Origin: Branchiostoma floridae
Lineage: Eukaryota > Chordata > Leptocardii > Amphioxiformes > Branchiostomatidae
Reading direction: 5' to 3'
Assembly: GCF_000003815.2 (NCBI RefSeq)
Contig: NW_023365730.1
Location: 75,434 to 117,120, forward strand
Length of the DNA: 41,687 nt
A program made the translations under genes and the position numbers. Below, piece after piece: positions 9,263 through 22,170 of this stretch (positions within the stretch are counted from its first letter, which is position 1; every line of letters begins with the position of its first letter). The notes below the pieces were generated by a model. That model had not been told where the DNA came from, ran no database searches, and was given only the letters and a program-made list of their open reading frames with translations.

Positions 9263-12200
9263 CATGTATGTTGGGTTGAACATATAAATGGAACAATCGT
9301 GTATTTCGACAGCTCTCTCAATAGTAAGTAATTATTGCCCCAAATATGATCATGAAAACGCCTCCATACTGGTTAAAAGTTTTCGCAACTTAACAAAGTC
9401 ACAGGTAAATGATACAGGAAAAAAATAATGACAGATGCGTGACATGTATGCGACAACATTGCATCAATGTGGTGCTTTCCTCTTTGTTCAATGTAGAAAT
9501 GCCCATTCCTTATGCCAAGGCCCAAACACAACATTGAGTTTTGTTGTAAGATGTTGTGTTACATTGTGTTACAACAAGTGCCATCTCGATAATCTTCCAA
9601 TTTTGGCATCCTGTATTCATGGCCATTTGCAAAGTTTTCCTAACATTCGCTTCGGCAAAATGTACACATTTTAAAAGTCTTTCTGGTGACCAAAGTCGTT
9701 ACCGAGAACTTCATCCGATTAAGTCCTTTAAAATCCCTGTGATGTAGTGTTGAATCAGGTCCGACATGCACACAATACTGATTTGCGCATGCTCCAGATC
9801 ACACGAATGTCGCCACACTCCAGTCCAGCGGTCGCCACTGCGCATAATCAAACCTTGACCTTTCACCCCGCGCCTAATGTCTTCTCTCTGCTCACGACCT
9901 CTGACACCATGACCTCTTAGGTGACGTCTGCGAACACGATTCGAAAGAAAAGAGGTCAGGAATCAAGGCTGCCATTTTGGATGGCCCTTTTATGCGTACC
10001 CGTGACATTGAGGACTCAGGCGACATTTGCACATATGGTGGGATGTCGTAGTCTATGTTTACGGTCGAAGAACACGGTTTTTATCTGCGACTCCCGACCC
10101 CTAAAGTAGTGTGGACATAAAGTAGTGATTCACGGCTCTTGAAAGCCGTAGAGATTCATTAATGCATGACAGCGAGGCAGAAACTGTAGTGAATGGTAGA
10201 GGAATATGTTAAGGGTTACGAGCTGGGTGCCTAAAAAATACGAGTCGGCTGCAGTATGATAACATCCGCAGGGGGTTAATAAAAGTAACTTTTAAAGGTA
10301 AACGAGACCGCACGTGTACACGTTAATAGGCTCCTTTTTTACATGTAGGTTGCAACCTGAACGTTAACATCTTGAATTCTTTAAAATTGTTTGTCCTCCA
10401 TACATAAATACATGTATGGAGGCGTAGAACCTTCAGTCTTTAACCATGTAAATCCCATAAGCGATATAAACTGTGTTCCGAACAGTCTGAGTGCTACGAC
10501 GTACCTTACATTAGCGGTGTGCAGAGGACAGGGTGTCCCTGTCTGCGACCTTTGACCTTCAGAACCAAAAGACGTCTCCTACCCACTGAGATGTTCTCGA
10601 TTATTCGAGGACTAGTTTTCTTTTTTCTCCACAGAAGATGTGACCAACGCAGAGGTTTTATGCACCGCATTTTCCATGGTAGTATATAGTTCTCCCACAA
10701 TGTGTTTCCAATCAATTATAGAAAAATATTCAGCTCGTAAAGCAGTAAGAAACTGAAAACTCAAAATAACAACGTGAAACATAAGAGTCACTGTGGTAGG
10801 ATCAAATATGATGCTCAATCTACAATGAAATACTTAGCCCATACTGGATGTTATAAAATAAAAATCTTACATTAATTCTTATATGACAAACCCACCTCCA
10901 TTGCTATCCTCCTGGTGTCATGTTTCTTTGATTAAGATCTCAATTAGGATAACACAGATTTCACACTACATCATGTACTCTTTCTGTAATCCACCTACAA
11001 TACAATTAAATGAAATGTAAAGAGACGAAAACTTGTACAATGTGTAAACAGAGAACCAACAACATCAAACGTGGTAACTTTGGGCACAGTCACATAGGTG
11101 GTGTGATATCGTACGATCGCTAACTTCGGTCATTTTGGAGGACAGCCATGTACATGTCCTGCAAAGCTCAACTGTCTTGGTACACAAAATTCTGTTTTAG
11201 ATACTTCTTGGTGGTTGGTTCTGTCACGGCCTGCTTGAAAATCCTACGGCATCAAAATCGTACGACGATCGCACAATCTGTATGTATGACCGCACTCTTA
11301 AAAGTAACTGTAAAACATCTCTGTCAGGCATTGCAAGTTACCTCACGATCGTTCCGGTACTTTTGTCATCTCCGTAAAACTTTCCACCATTGTCCCCCCC
11401 ACCCCATGTCGAACCCACCACCCTCATTATTTACACATAGATCCACCAGCTCCTAATTTTGTTTTGATTTCAATACTTCTGCATGAAAGGAGAGCCTGTG
11501 TGGGTGATTTCTGCACAACAATGGAACTGTAGTGCTCGTACAGGGAGGTAAAGTTTACGAGAATGTATGTATCACTGTTGTAGAATGCGTTTTGCTCACT
11601 GCTCTTTCTTCTAGTGACCTGAAAATGTAAGTGTGTGGATGTTTTAGCAAAGTTCACGGCTGTAAAACCGAGTGACAAAGGCACGTGTAAAACGCCAGGT
11701 TGCAGGAAAATATGTGATTGTTAGCTTTTCTATCTGAAAAACAACGATAAAAAGAGTACTAGGTTTATTCGATGGTCATGCTTGCCTTGTAGTCAAAAGA
11801 ACAACCGATTCAACCAGCGATGTACAACCAACCAAGCTAAACATGCGAACAAATGCGGTCATAAATAGAGGTATGCACAGACAATACAACATGTTCTGAA
11901 ATGAATTAAAAGTCCTAAGTACATGTATGTGTGTGAAGATTGCAGTAGCTTAATGTAACTAGATGTAACTCCCGATGGACGAACATCATCATCAATGTAA
12001 CTAGACAATCGCAATAGTCCTATACTACGCCTTGTCTTATACACGTATTGTAACCGTTACATTTGTTAAGCTACAAACTTTGACTTCACTTGACTTGTAC
12101 CTTGTCTTTTATATAATACTATAAGCATACAGAAGGTGAAGGGGTGGATGATTTATCAAGTTGTACGTTAAGATATCCTGTTCAAATCCACATGTGTTGT

Positions 12201-12945
12201 CTCTGTTTCTGTCAGCAGGGCTAGTCCTTTGTAATAGCCATAGGCTAGTTGGGCAGCCCTGGTTGTGTATCCTGAACAGCCAAACCAATAAATAAAAGAT
12301 ATTGGGTTGAGTCGCATTTCAAAGGGCCACACTTGTTGAGAACAGCACCATTGTAATCGTATGTGTATTAAAACAGCCAGGAAGTCTTGGGATTTTGACC
12401 ATCTAAATCATCAACCACTTGTAGGGATGAGAGACTGTAGAACAGATGAAGCGCCCCTTGAGACACAGAATAATCCTGACACGCCATTGGCACAACAATA
12501 GACGACAAAGTATGGCCATTATCAAGGTAATAAGGGAAAATGGCAATATTTATTGCGCGCAAGTCAAAATCCATTCTTTTTCATAAGATATATTTAAAGA
12601 ACAATTGATTATTGTGATGACTTGCCCTCTTTTTGTTTATTTTCCTCTCCTTTGAAGCGAAATGGCACGGATCGTTTGACCTTGAAATTGCAGACAGACG
12701 CCATGTTAGGGTTCGACGCGTGCGCACTGATAGTTTTGACGCCTCATGGGGTAAAGGTGGGCACGCGTCCGTCCAATGCACGTCTGAAAATGGTGTGATT
12801 ATCACTTGGAGAATGTAGGCAATGGTGTATTTGAGCTTTTTCCATGTACTCGTTATAGGTAGAATAGTGTGGTGTTACATGACACTATTGGCTAACACCC
12901 CTGGCATGTTATCTGTCTACTTGCTAATTTCTACAATTTTTCTTA
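9263..12945. other. Intergenic, no gene recognised
   Basis: This long stretch has only short chance frames. It contains a perfect small hairpin at 10395-10422 (CCTCCATACAT and ATGTATGGAGG around 6 nt), C-runs near 11395, and a CG-richer patch at 12650-12780. I see no paired splice sites with coding bias. Confidence 0.55.
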
Positions 12946-13125
12946 TCTCCGCGTAGATTTACCGGTGGCATCAATAAAACTTAGCAAAAGACCAATGAGT
13001 GTAGCCGGCGAAGGAGTGTCCATGAATCAACACATGAACAATGAACATTCATCGGCCAACTACAATCCGTTGCCAGATTATGATACTATTTTATATACAT
13101 GCCACCGTAGGATCTGCTTGCTTTG
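12946..13125. mobile_element. Old, decayed copy of the CTCCAAGCAG MITE
   Basis: The left end, TCTCCGCGTAGATTTACCGG followed by TGGCAT, and the right end, ATGCCACCGTAGGATCTGCT, match the family consensus with many substitutions. The internal blocks GTGTAGCCGGC and GATACTATTTTAT are still recognisable. No target duplication could be identified. Confidence 0.65.
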
Positions 13126-13342
13126 GGGATTACAGTACTATTTTGCCAGTGCTAGCAATGTGCTGAGCCTGGTAGAGGCTTCCTTTTTGTTGGTATATAG
13201 ACCCGCCTGCATGTCACAGCAAGGACGTTTTATCAAAATATAAAACCTCTTTGGTCACAAGAACTAATGTAAGGCAAAAGTAATAAAAATAATGTTTATT
13301 TGAAATTTTAATTGATAAAACCGAGTAATGAAGGAATCCTAA

Positions 13343-13828
13343 ATGGTACCGTTATTCAAGCAATGCCATACATGCATTTCCCCAAAGATTATGCAAACGA
13401 TCCACGGGACATCGATAATGACGAAATTTCGTCCATTGAAATTCGGCACTGATGCACCAACCCCCGGGGATCGGGTCAAAATTAATGCCAATTACTTGTT
13501 AATCAACCCGGGGATGACGGATTGTGCTGCCACGCGCCTACCATTGTCCACCGGCATGCGACTTATTAAGTATTCACGCCCTGAGTGCTCGAGGCACGGG
13601 GCCATATGCCATGCCCTGGCCGGGACCGTGGGAAACTTCGCCCGCTACATGCAAATCAAGCTCCGCAACAATCCCGATTCCACGGCAAGCTTTGTCATGA
13701 AGATCGGAACACCTTTCCTTTGTGCGCGCTCTCTATTATTTTCTCCGCTTGCGTTTAGATGCCGTGGCACAATGATGTATTGTTGGTGTTATTGCCTTTG
13801 GGTGTTTTCATGTGTTGGTGAAATATAA
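13343..13828 (+). other. Open frame of 161 codons over a GC-rich island; exon or enhancer candidate
   Basis: This is one of the longest open frames in the window, and I recognise no domain in it. The middle part (about 13430-13700) is clearly richer in GC than its flanks. Its codons from about 13610 favour C or G at third positions, which could indicate an exon. The same stretch carries a dense set of motifs for neural regulators: CACGCG at 13531, CATATG at 13603, a perfect Su(H)/RBPJ site CGTGGGAA at 13627 and a perfect POU octamer ATGCAAAT at 13649. I favour a conserved regulatory block over a gene, because no splice pair or homology supports a protein. Confidence 0.4.
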
Positions 13829-15988
13829 TATGGTTAATCCATGTAGAATTACTGTTTCTTTTCATGTCAGAAAATAAGAAGAAAGAGAGTAAAATTCGTT
13901 CTCACCTTTCCACATAATTCATTTTTATATTACTTTGAATGGACGACAGCCTTCATTTTACATTCATGTCCTATTAGGCTAGGTATAGGCATATACTATA
14001 AAAGTCTAGATCTTTATATCAAAATACTACAAATATTCCAAAAGTATATTCTGTATATTGCGGTCCTGTCTTTTAGTGCCATGGCTTCTAATACTAATCC
14101 AACACATGAGTTCGAAAACTACTCAAATACATACTGGTTCTTTCATACACCATTAACATACTCATATGACTCCAGTTTGTACCAACTGTCCTTTCGCATA
14201 CACTAACCAGTTTGCTCTAAAATGAATACATTTTTGTTTTATTTCTTGTGCATGCTTCATACTTTCTTATAGCTTTTGGTCAAGATAGACGGTCATCAAA
14301 ATACCACAATATTTCAATTATTTCTGTACTTGACAGTCTTGTGTTTCCGAGTCCCTTTAGTGTTATATAAACTTGCAGCCTGTTTTCTCTAAAAAAAAAA
14401 AAACTTTATATATTGTTTTTTCCCGGTGCATACTTTATACTTTCGCATAGCTTTCATCAAGGCAGACGGGCATCAAAATACCACAAATATTCCAAAGGTA
14501 TTTCTGTACTTTACTCTCCGCGTGTTCAGTGTTGTGTAAACTTGTGACCATCTGTTGCGTTATGGCTCGTAAACTGCCGTTGAACACGTCATCACCAATA
14601 CGTCACCCGAGAAATATTTTCAGGCAGTCCGTTTATTACTAGGACATAATAAATAGGACGTTTCCATAACAACGATGGAGAGCTGTATTTGCGATTACTT
14701 GTTTCACAAGAACGTGAAGGCAAATGTCACTTTTATAAAATAATTGAAAATTGTCAGTCTTAAAGATATATTACAGCGATTCAGAACAATATAGCGCTTG
14801 TAATTTGACCACAAGAATTATTCCATGGACATGGCAACTTTTACACACAGCTATATAGGCAAAAGTTTAAAAAATCAATTGCTCTTTATTGTCCGGGTAC
14901 CGATGTTTCATGGGTTGGTAAAAGACTCCAAAGACGTTTTAAAACTCGGCCATGTCAAGAAAGTGCTTATTTCACTTACGAGTTAGGTTTTTTTGCATAT
15001 CACACTCCAAGAATAGCATTATTGTGACCGAAACGACCACATGGGCACCCAAGAATTCTGAGGCATGGATAGTACACAACATTGCGATTTTTGTATTAAT
15101 TAGATTAAAAGTTTTGTGTTGCCGAGGCCAAACATACTTATCAGGAGCTTGAAGGTTTTCAGGTTGTTTGGAGAGAATGTCACATACTTCTGAAGACATG
15201 GAGAAAATACTATGACTTCCTTAACACCAATAACAGCATTGTTGTGAGCTAAACGACGATTGGGACAAGCCAGAATTCTAAGCCACGAATAGCCCACAGT
15301 ATTGGCTTGTTTGTGTCCATCGGATTAACAATTTTGCGTTACCTAAACTCAACATCGTGCTCAAAACCATTCTCTACCAGACTCTGCCTGGCTGAAAGTA
15401 ATAGGGACTTTGGACAAGTTAGGAATAAAAGCCTAGTAGGAGTTAATTGACCCAGGAGTGAACTGACCGGCCGGTGATAGCTGGATAGACTACAAAAGAC
15501 TGACTGAATCCCATGGAAACTTATTTGGTCAAATTCTTCTCATTGAGTGACCGGTAAACAATCACGTGACTTAGCACATCGGTAATGCACCTTTATCCTA
15601 ATTTCTACGCGTTTAATGACAAAAAAAATTAAAATAAGAAAACAACCCTTCTATGACATTAAAAACCCACATATAACATGTAACTTTGTCTTTCACTATT
15701 TCAGAAAAAGACGTTGAACCCAATATACGTTAGAGTTATCTTTTAGACTAGAGTAGACAAATGCCATACATTTGCAATGTTCTTCACTATTTGTCCACCC
15801 CTTTCATGTTACCTGCAATTAGTCCTCGGGCAATGATCTGCAATGAGTCATTATCTATAATAGCTAGAGTAATAAAGTATAAGTACTTACGGAAGTTTGG
15901 AAAGTTAGGACTTCTTCACATCGTTCTGTCTCTTATCGATACGTGTGGTGGGTTCTTTAACATGCTTGAAGCATGGTTCTCCTCAAAC
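13829..15988. other. Intergenic with weak duplications
   Basis: AT-rich sequence. Blocks near 14280-14340 and 14455-14515 (CATAGCTTT, GACGGxCATCAAAATACCAC, TATTTCTGTACTT) are duplicated at about 175-bp spacing. Blocks near 15005-15180 and 15225-15350 (AGAATTCT, ACAACATTG-like) are also weakly similar. No gene is supported. Confidence 0.5.
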
Positions 15989-16277
15989 ATACTCTCCAAG
16001 TAGAGTTGTTTGGAAAAAATGTCATATGACGAGTTTTTTGTGTCCGCCGTCCACGACAAAAACGCGGCATATGATATGATAAAATGGCTACAATTTCCCC
16101 AAGCAGCTCTGCTCGGATAGTACTCAAGCACATGTGTGACAGCTCGAAAGTCACGTTACACGGACTGTAAGCAGAGTGTAAATAGATATATAGAACTCCT
16201 AAAACTCCTCTGCCGGCTAAGTACCTTCCCCAGGTAATAATACTATCTATTGCCACCGCAAGATCTGCTTGGAGATT
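15989..16277. mobile_element. Probable decayed MITE related to the CTCCAAGCAG family
   Basis: The right end, CACCGCAAGATCTGCTTGGA at about 16255, is a good match to the family terminus, preceded by ACTATCTATTGC. A CTCTCCAAGTAGAG motif at about 15991 may be the left end. The interval is longer than the usual 175 bp and no target duplication is visible, so the left boundary is uncertain. Confidence 0.5.
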
Positions 16278-17344
16278 AAATGCTAACCGCTACACCAGGT
16301 AAGCCTATGTACAGTACATACGCCACGGCTGCAAACAAACAGCAATTGCAACTTGTTGCAGAGAGTATGTTTCCCCCTACACTTTAGATACAGTCACAAG
16401 CAGCCGAAGTCAGTCGACGCTTGAGTGCTGACCATAAAATCAACACTCCGAGTCCTTAAATTATAGTCGGCGCTTTTGAAGGACCGACCGGATTTTCCTC
16501 TCTAACCGTGTCATGCCAAACGACCGTCCGTTATTGTTCAACCCCGATCATACACCAAGCGGACGTTACCTATAGCACACCTATTGTGCCCCGCGTGTGC
16601 CGAGCGGTACTGTACGTTTATTCTAGCGGCGGGAACATTTGCACAGTCCGATTTCCTGACCGATAGTCTAGGTTTGGGCAAACACAAGTCCGCGTGGCGT
16701 GGTGTGGGCCACACCTCTTCTGTCAATACTCGTGTGGCAAGGCTAAAACTATAAACAACTTCACGTCAAGCATATCAATATTTATTGCACACATTTGCCA
16801 GCGGAAAATTTGCTAGTATATATAGAACGTTAACGTTATATATATTAGAAGTTGGCTGCTCTGAGTAAAACTCACAAATCAGATTATGAAGCGGGTTACT
16901 GGTGTGGGGCCCAAACCAATTGAAGTGGGAATTCTTGTCATGATTTTACAAGCACCTCTTCGATCTTGAATTCCCCTGTCCTTGGCCCTATGTGTCTCTT
17001 AAGACAGATCACACAATGACCACTGATGTGTTGTTCGGGTCAACATCATTAAAACTAGTTCTTCTAGTCCTTCAGACGAGATCAGTTTACAGAGCGCAGT
17101 AAAACGTGGTCAGACAAAGGCTCGCCGTGACAGGGGCTCAGCTCAGGCCCGCGCGTGTCTGGCACGCGCCCAGACCTATTACCGTCAGGCCGCATTCCTA
17201 CAGGATCACCGCATGGACACACCTGAGGTACTTTGATCTGGCAGCTTCCCCGCCCACTACACACAGATTTACGCTTCTTAACAGATCTTCCTGTCATCAG
17301 ACGGATCACCTTTATCAAAGGGTGTGAGACTTGGGCCGGAGCCT
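16278..17344. other. Intergenic with a palindrome and a GC-rich block
   Basis: A palindromic run TATATAGAACGTTAACGTT followed by ATATATA lies at about 16817-16843. The block 17082-17330 is GC-richer, with open frames on both strands, and ends in CTTTATCAAAGGG, which contains a TCF/LEF-type ATCAAAGG. No gene could be supported. Confidence 0.45.
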
Positions 17345-17526
17345 GGCTATTTCAAACCCGAACCGTGTGCGATTATGGTCACAACGAACTCGAACCTGGT
17401 TCGAATCTGGTTATTTCGAAGTCGAAGCTTTGTTCGATCGAATCCAGACTTTGTTCAAACCGGGTAATATCGAACCCGGACCCTGTTCTATTCGATTTCG
17501 AACCCGTGTTCTATCTAAGGTCACCA
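17345..17526. repeat. TTCGAAC minisatellite, locus 2
   Basis: Units like TTCAAACCCGAACCGTGTGC and CGAACTCGAACCTGGTTCGA repeat at about 30-35 bp and end in the same TCTAAGGTCACCA tail as the array at 1020-1195. The overlapping open frames on both strands come from the repeat. Confidence 0.8.
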
Positions 17527-18421
17527 GGGGGCCTCCATAGATCCCTCGTACATCACACGGATCTGTGCCCTCGTAACAAAGCACATTATCTTGATCAAAA
17601 AGGTTGGGACCACCTTTTCTGAAGGGGAGAAGACTTTGTGATAAGTTCAGGTGACAAAGCCGCGGTGTGGGCGGCGGGACGCCACTGTTTGATCCTTGTC
17701 TTGCTTTATGTGCGCTTAATCTTACTCTAAGGACCAATAAAGCTGTCCCAGGTCCGTGATTACCGAGTCATTATGTGCGAAGTTTTCGAGACTCTCCAGG
17801 TAACGCCTCACACCGTGTGCGTTCAGCTCAGGGTGTTGTTTGGTCGGGTGAGTTAACAGGCACAGGCTGACTCTGTACTTTCACTCATACATGTGTACGT
17901 GTGACAGAGATCAGACCTGTTGTGCCCCCCTCCCCCATGCTTGTGTTCAGTGTTTAGACTCCTGCAGCATGCAGTAGCACAGCACAGAGGACTTATACTT
18001 CCATATGCGTCTTATGGAAGCATTAAAGTATCACAATTATAAAACTTGATTGTACAGATAGGTGATATCAGTTATTCTTTGCTAGTCACTGACATTGAAG
18101 TTTTCCAATCACACAGGTCTTTGATGAAAATTGAACATTTATGACGTAAATGTAAACTTGCAAAGGACTAAACGAGTACTTAATATTTCAGAAGAGGTCT
18201 GGCTAACTCCCCTGGAAAATTAGTTGCTTATCTTTCCAAATGAGACAATGACGAAAAAGGGACTATGCAGCTAGCTCTTTACTCATGTTACACAACTAAT
18301 AACCAACACTATTTACAGTACGGTGCTAATGGGTCCAGGGTAAGCCTATTTGGTCCCAGGTATGTTTCTATCAAATTTAGCTAAGTTAGTTACCTGTATA
18401 CAATTTCACTGCCTTTTTTGT
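17527..18421. other. Intergenic, nothing recognised
   Basis: No reading frame, RNA gene or repeat is supported here. Confidence 0.55.
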
Positions 18422-18620
18422 ATGTCCATGCTAGTCTCCAAGCAGATCCTACGGTGCCATAAGATAGCATCAAAGATGGCCAAGGATCGGAGTACAGCCG
18501 GCCAAAGGGTGCAGACGGGCACCGGTAGCCAAACACACACCTAGGCTGGCTTCACTCCTCTGGCAGCTTTTAACACTATCTTATGCTACCGTAGGATCTG
18601 CTTGGAGATGATATCCATGC
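18422..18620. mobile_element. MITE, CTCCAAGCAG family, intact copy
   Basis: The element is about 18432-18610. The left end is TAGTCTCCAAGCAGATCCTA and the right end TAGGATCTGCTTGGAGATG. Arms continue inward through GGTGCCATAAGATAG and CTATCTTATGCTACC. The flanks ATGTCCATGC (18422-18431) and ATATCCATGC (18611-18620) are a 10-bp direct repeat with one mismatch. It is non-coding. Confidence 0.88.
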
Positions 18621-20065
18621 ATTAAGTAGAGACCTTGTACCTGGACAACAGTGATGATGATGGCATCCAGTGAGAAATATTCTTTAACCCAACGATTGTG
18701 TTACTTCTCTGTACCATTGCGCTTTGTGCCGCCGAATAGAAACGTTCTGCAAACAATTGTTGAAGTCATTCACCGGTCCTAAACAAATAACGTTTGCGCC
18801 ACGTGTGCTGCATACTCTGTCAGTGCCTACTGTTTATACTGTAACGGTTTAAGTGCCCGAGACCATACAAACTCGGTTTCATGGATCGCGTCAACTTATA
18901 GCACAAAATCTGACACACGACAGTTTGATAACGTTATATAAGAAAAATCCAAGGGAACCATGTGTCTTTATATTTCTATAGCATTAAGGTGGTTGCAAAA
19001 TCTTTTTCCAAAAGAGCTGCGTTGATAATTAAACTCATAGGCCACATGCGAAAGGTTTTATGTTCTTGGGAGGGCGCGACCTTGTTTGTATAAATAACTC
19101 AGTGTTTGTGGGAGGGGCTTTATGTACTCTGTGTTCTGGGGGAGGGGGGGGGCCCTGTGACCTTGTGTTGTGGTCGACACGCCGTTCTGACCTTGACACG
19201 GCCACTGACACTGTGCTTCCCATTGTTTACCGGTGGTTGATTGGGAATTCCGTCCGCAAATATTCCGCATTTTTTAGCAAAGACCAGCATACGTTATGCT
19301 CGCCACACTCGAGAGAACACGCTTTATTGTCACACTGAAGTAGGGACTCACTCTCACACACCCAGTGCACAAAAACAGCTATAAGTGTCCAGAGGCAAAT
19401 AAATGCGTTTAGACTTACAACGCCAATGTTATTAACTGTTCTTAACTCAACTGTCAACTCAACTCTTTCTCGTATACCATCAAAACCACGGAATTAGTAT
19501 TTGAAGATTTGAAGCATGAGTTATTTAGTCCGATATTTCTTTTCAGACCGCTGTCTATTTTGTAAGAAGATTGCTTTTCCCTTTGGTGTTCGAAAACCCC
19601 AATTACTTACAAAGTTCTTTTACCACAAGATAATGTTAGGTCATACACTCAAGTGCTGCTTTCCCAAGTTATACCCCCCCCCCCCCTTTCTAGCTGTCCC
19701 AAAACATGAAAACATCAGAGTCGCACCCAATAAACACGTTTATCTCCCAACAGTTCACATCTTTTGTGTGCCTTTACTGTGCCCCGCGGCTTCCCCCATC
19801 CTCTAGCCGCCAGAATGACCGTATATCCAGCCTTTTCTGGTCTGGTAGGCGGGATAAGTGGTGCTTGGATGACAGGTACCCATACAAGGTGTAACTCGCA
19901 CGTGGCTGGGCTTTGTCACACTCTGTAATTACCGAACCCGTCGTTATCTTAATTAACCATCGCCGAGAATAATTAAAGACCACGAACACACCGCAGTTCA
20001 TTCTAAAGACACTTCATAAAGACAATAGCGGTTCTTTCATTTTACTTGTGGGCTATCCTGAACAT
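18621..20065. other. Intergenic with homopolymer G and C runs
   Basis: G-rich (about 19138-19152) and C-rich (about 19673-19686) runs are present. Several 60-96 codon frames on both strands lack domains or splice context and are treated as chance. Confidence 0.5.
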
Positions 20066-20163
20066 TACGAACTCGAACGTAGTTCGATAATGGCCACCGC
20101 GAACCCGAACTTTTGTTCCATCCTGGTTATTTCGAACTCGAACATTGTTCGATTCGAACCCGC
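20066..20163. repeat. TTCGAAC minisatellite, locus 3
   Basis: About three units of the same family (ACGAACTCGAAC, CGAACCCGAAC, CGAACTCGAAC, each followed by a TTGTTCGAT-like segment) at about 32-bp spacing. The terminal TCTAAGGTCACC tail of the other loci is missing here. Confidence 0.75.
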
Positions 20164-20943
20164 GCGGATGATCAAATAAGGGCAACAAACACGCCGCGGT
20201 TCATTTTGAGGACACTCCATGCGGGTCATTGGCCCGAACGTCTTTGTTCTTTTTACATACGTTTCGGTCAACATTTGTAGACAAATAACGAAATCATTGT
20301 CAAACCCAGTGTCTAATAATGATAAATGTTCAAGTTATTGTAAAAGATGATAACTATGCTGTTTAACCTTGAAGATATATCTGTACGACCGTATCTGCAA
20401 GGTTGAATAAAGACACAAAAGTAACCCATAATTACATTTAGGGTGTTTATAACAACAGAGTCGCACGCACCAACTCCGCCCCTCCCTCTCATGATAGGAG
20501 CTCCGCCATATTGGGAGGGGTGGGTGGAAACTTGGAAGTGTAGCTAACTTATATTGACATCATAATAATGTAGACTAGAAAGAAGACATAACACAGGTCA
20601 TAATAAATTTTCATCTTTTAAAATTCTTCTATGCAGTTTCTTTATTTGTTGTTCAAAAAGTATGCACCCGAAATGACATCGGTACCGGTAGTAAACAAGC
20701 TTCACATCTTCATAACATTGTAAATGATTGAAGTAGTAGAACTTAACTGCGCTTTGTCATCGTTTGATAAAGACATCTTTATTGACACAACAAACGTACA
20801 GCGAATTTCGTAAGATCTATTACAACAACATACAGTACATCTAAACAGACAATTATGTACATACTTTATATAATATATGTTTTACCTGTCATTTGAACAT
20901 ACACGAGTTCAGATACACTGTAGGTTACCCGAGTTTTTTTGTC
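20164..20943. other. Intergenic, nothing recognised
   Basis: Only AT-rich non-coding sequence is seen. Confidence 0.55.
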
Positions 20944-22170
20944 TGAGCCTGCTGTCAATCATACCGTGCCATCACCTTTCCACAGACAGGTTTGTGGTAG
21001 ATCCACATGTTTGTCAGCTCACTGAACGTCAGCTTCTAACGGCTACAAGTTAATCGGTCTGTTTTTGCAAATATGTCATGCTTTTTCTTTGTTTTGTGCT
21101 TAAAAGACACCGTGACGCAATATCTGCTGTCAAATGGCACCGATGATGAATTAACACTTTTTCCCGACATTTTAAAGGCTAATTTTATGTCCTTCGCTAT
21201 TCTATATAAATGTCAGTAAGTTTTTAATGTGTAGATGAAATACGTCAGTTGTTATCGTCTGAGCCTGCTGTCAATCAAACCGGGTGCCATCACCTTTGCA
21301 CAGGCAGGTTTGTGATAGATGCACATGTTTCAGATCAGCTCACTGAACTTCAGTTTCACACGGCTACAAGTTAATCGGTCTGTTTACAACTTAAGGATCA
21401 GTAACTCGAGGCAAAAAAGGTGTCAAATGACACCAAAAACACTTTCCCAACATTAATGAGCATATCCAAATTAGTACATTTAAACTTACATCCTTTACTA
21501 TTTCAATTTTCATATAAATGTCGATACCGTTTTGATTTGTGGATGAAATACTTACGTTGTTATCGTCTGAGCCGCCTGTCAATCAAATGTGGTGCCATCA
21601 CCTTTGCACAGACAGGTTTGTGATAGACGTGCATGTTTGCCAGCTCACTGAACTTCAGTTTCACACGGCTACAAGTTAATCCGTGTGTTTACAACTTTAC
21701 GATGGGCACCCGGAGGGAAGTCATGATGTTCCCTGCAACAAAGAAATACAGGCGAGAGCAGGGTGGGTGAAAACTTTGTCTAAGTTCGACTAACTTATGG
21801 TAAAGTTTGAAAATACCTTTCATAAGAAATTCAATGTATATCAAATAAAAAAAATATCCCTAATCTAACTCCTATGTTAAACGTCTTTTTGCAAATTTTG
21901 ATTCCTCCTCCTTTCTTTTGTGCTTAAAAGACGCAATATCTGCTGTCAAATGACACCGATGATGAATTAACACTTTTTCCCGACATTTTAAAGGCTAAAC
22001 TTATGTCCTTCGCTATTCTATATAAATGTCAGTAAGTTTTTAATGTGTAGATGAAATACGTCAGTTGTTATCGTCTGAGCCTGCTGTCAATCAAACTGGG
22101 TGCCATTACCTCTGCACAGCTCACTGAACTTCAGTTTCTCACGGCTACAGGTTAATCGGTCTGTTTACAA
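20944..22170. repeat. Tandem array, about 310-bp unit, four copies
   Basis: Units start GAGCCTGCTGTCAATCA at about 20945, 21260, 21569 (GAGCCGCCTGTCAATCA) and 22077. They share TGCCATCACCTTT, CAGCTCACTGAAC and CGGCTACAAGTTAATC. The stretch preceding the second unit (about 21112-21276) and that preceding the fourth (about 21930-22098) are nearly identical over some 165 bp, much closer than the other parts. This points to recent conversion or duplication inside an older array. No coding signal. Confidence 0.88.

Noticed and set aside
9648-9670. U6 snRNA-like TCGCTTCGGCA
   Set aside because: Only 11 bases agree with the U6 5' region and the following sequence diverges at once. Chance is sufficient.
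17396-17412. tRNA B-box-like GGTTCGAATCTGG
   Set aside because: It is part of the TTCGAAC minisatellite and there is no cloverleaf or A box around it.
19060-19806. Several 60-96 codon frames on both strands
   Set aside because: They overlap each other on opposite strands, run through G and C homopolymers and show no domain.
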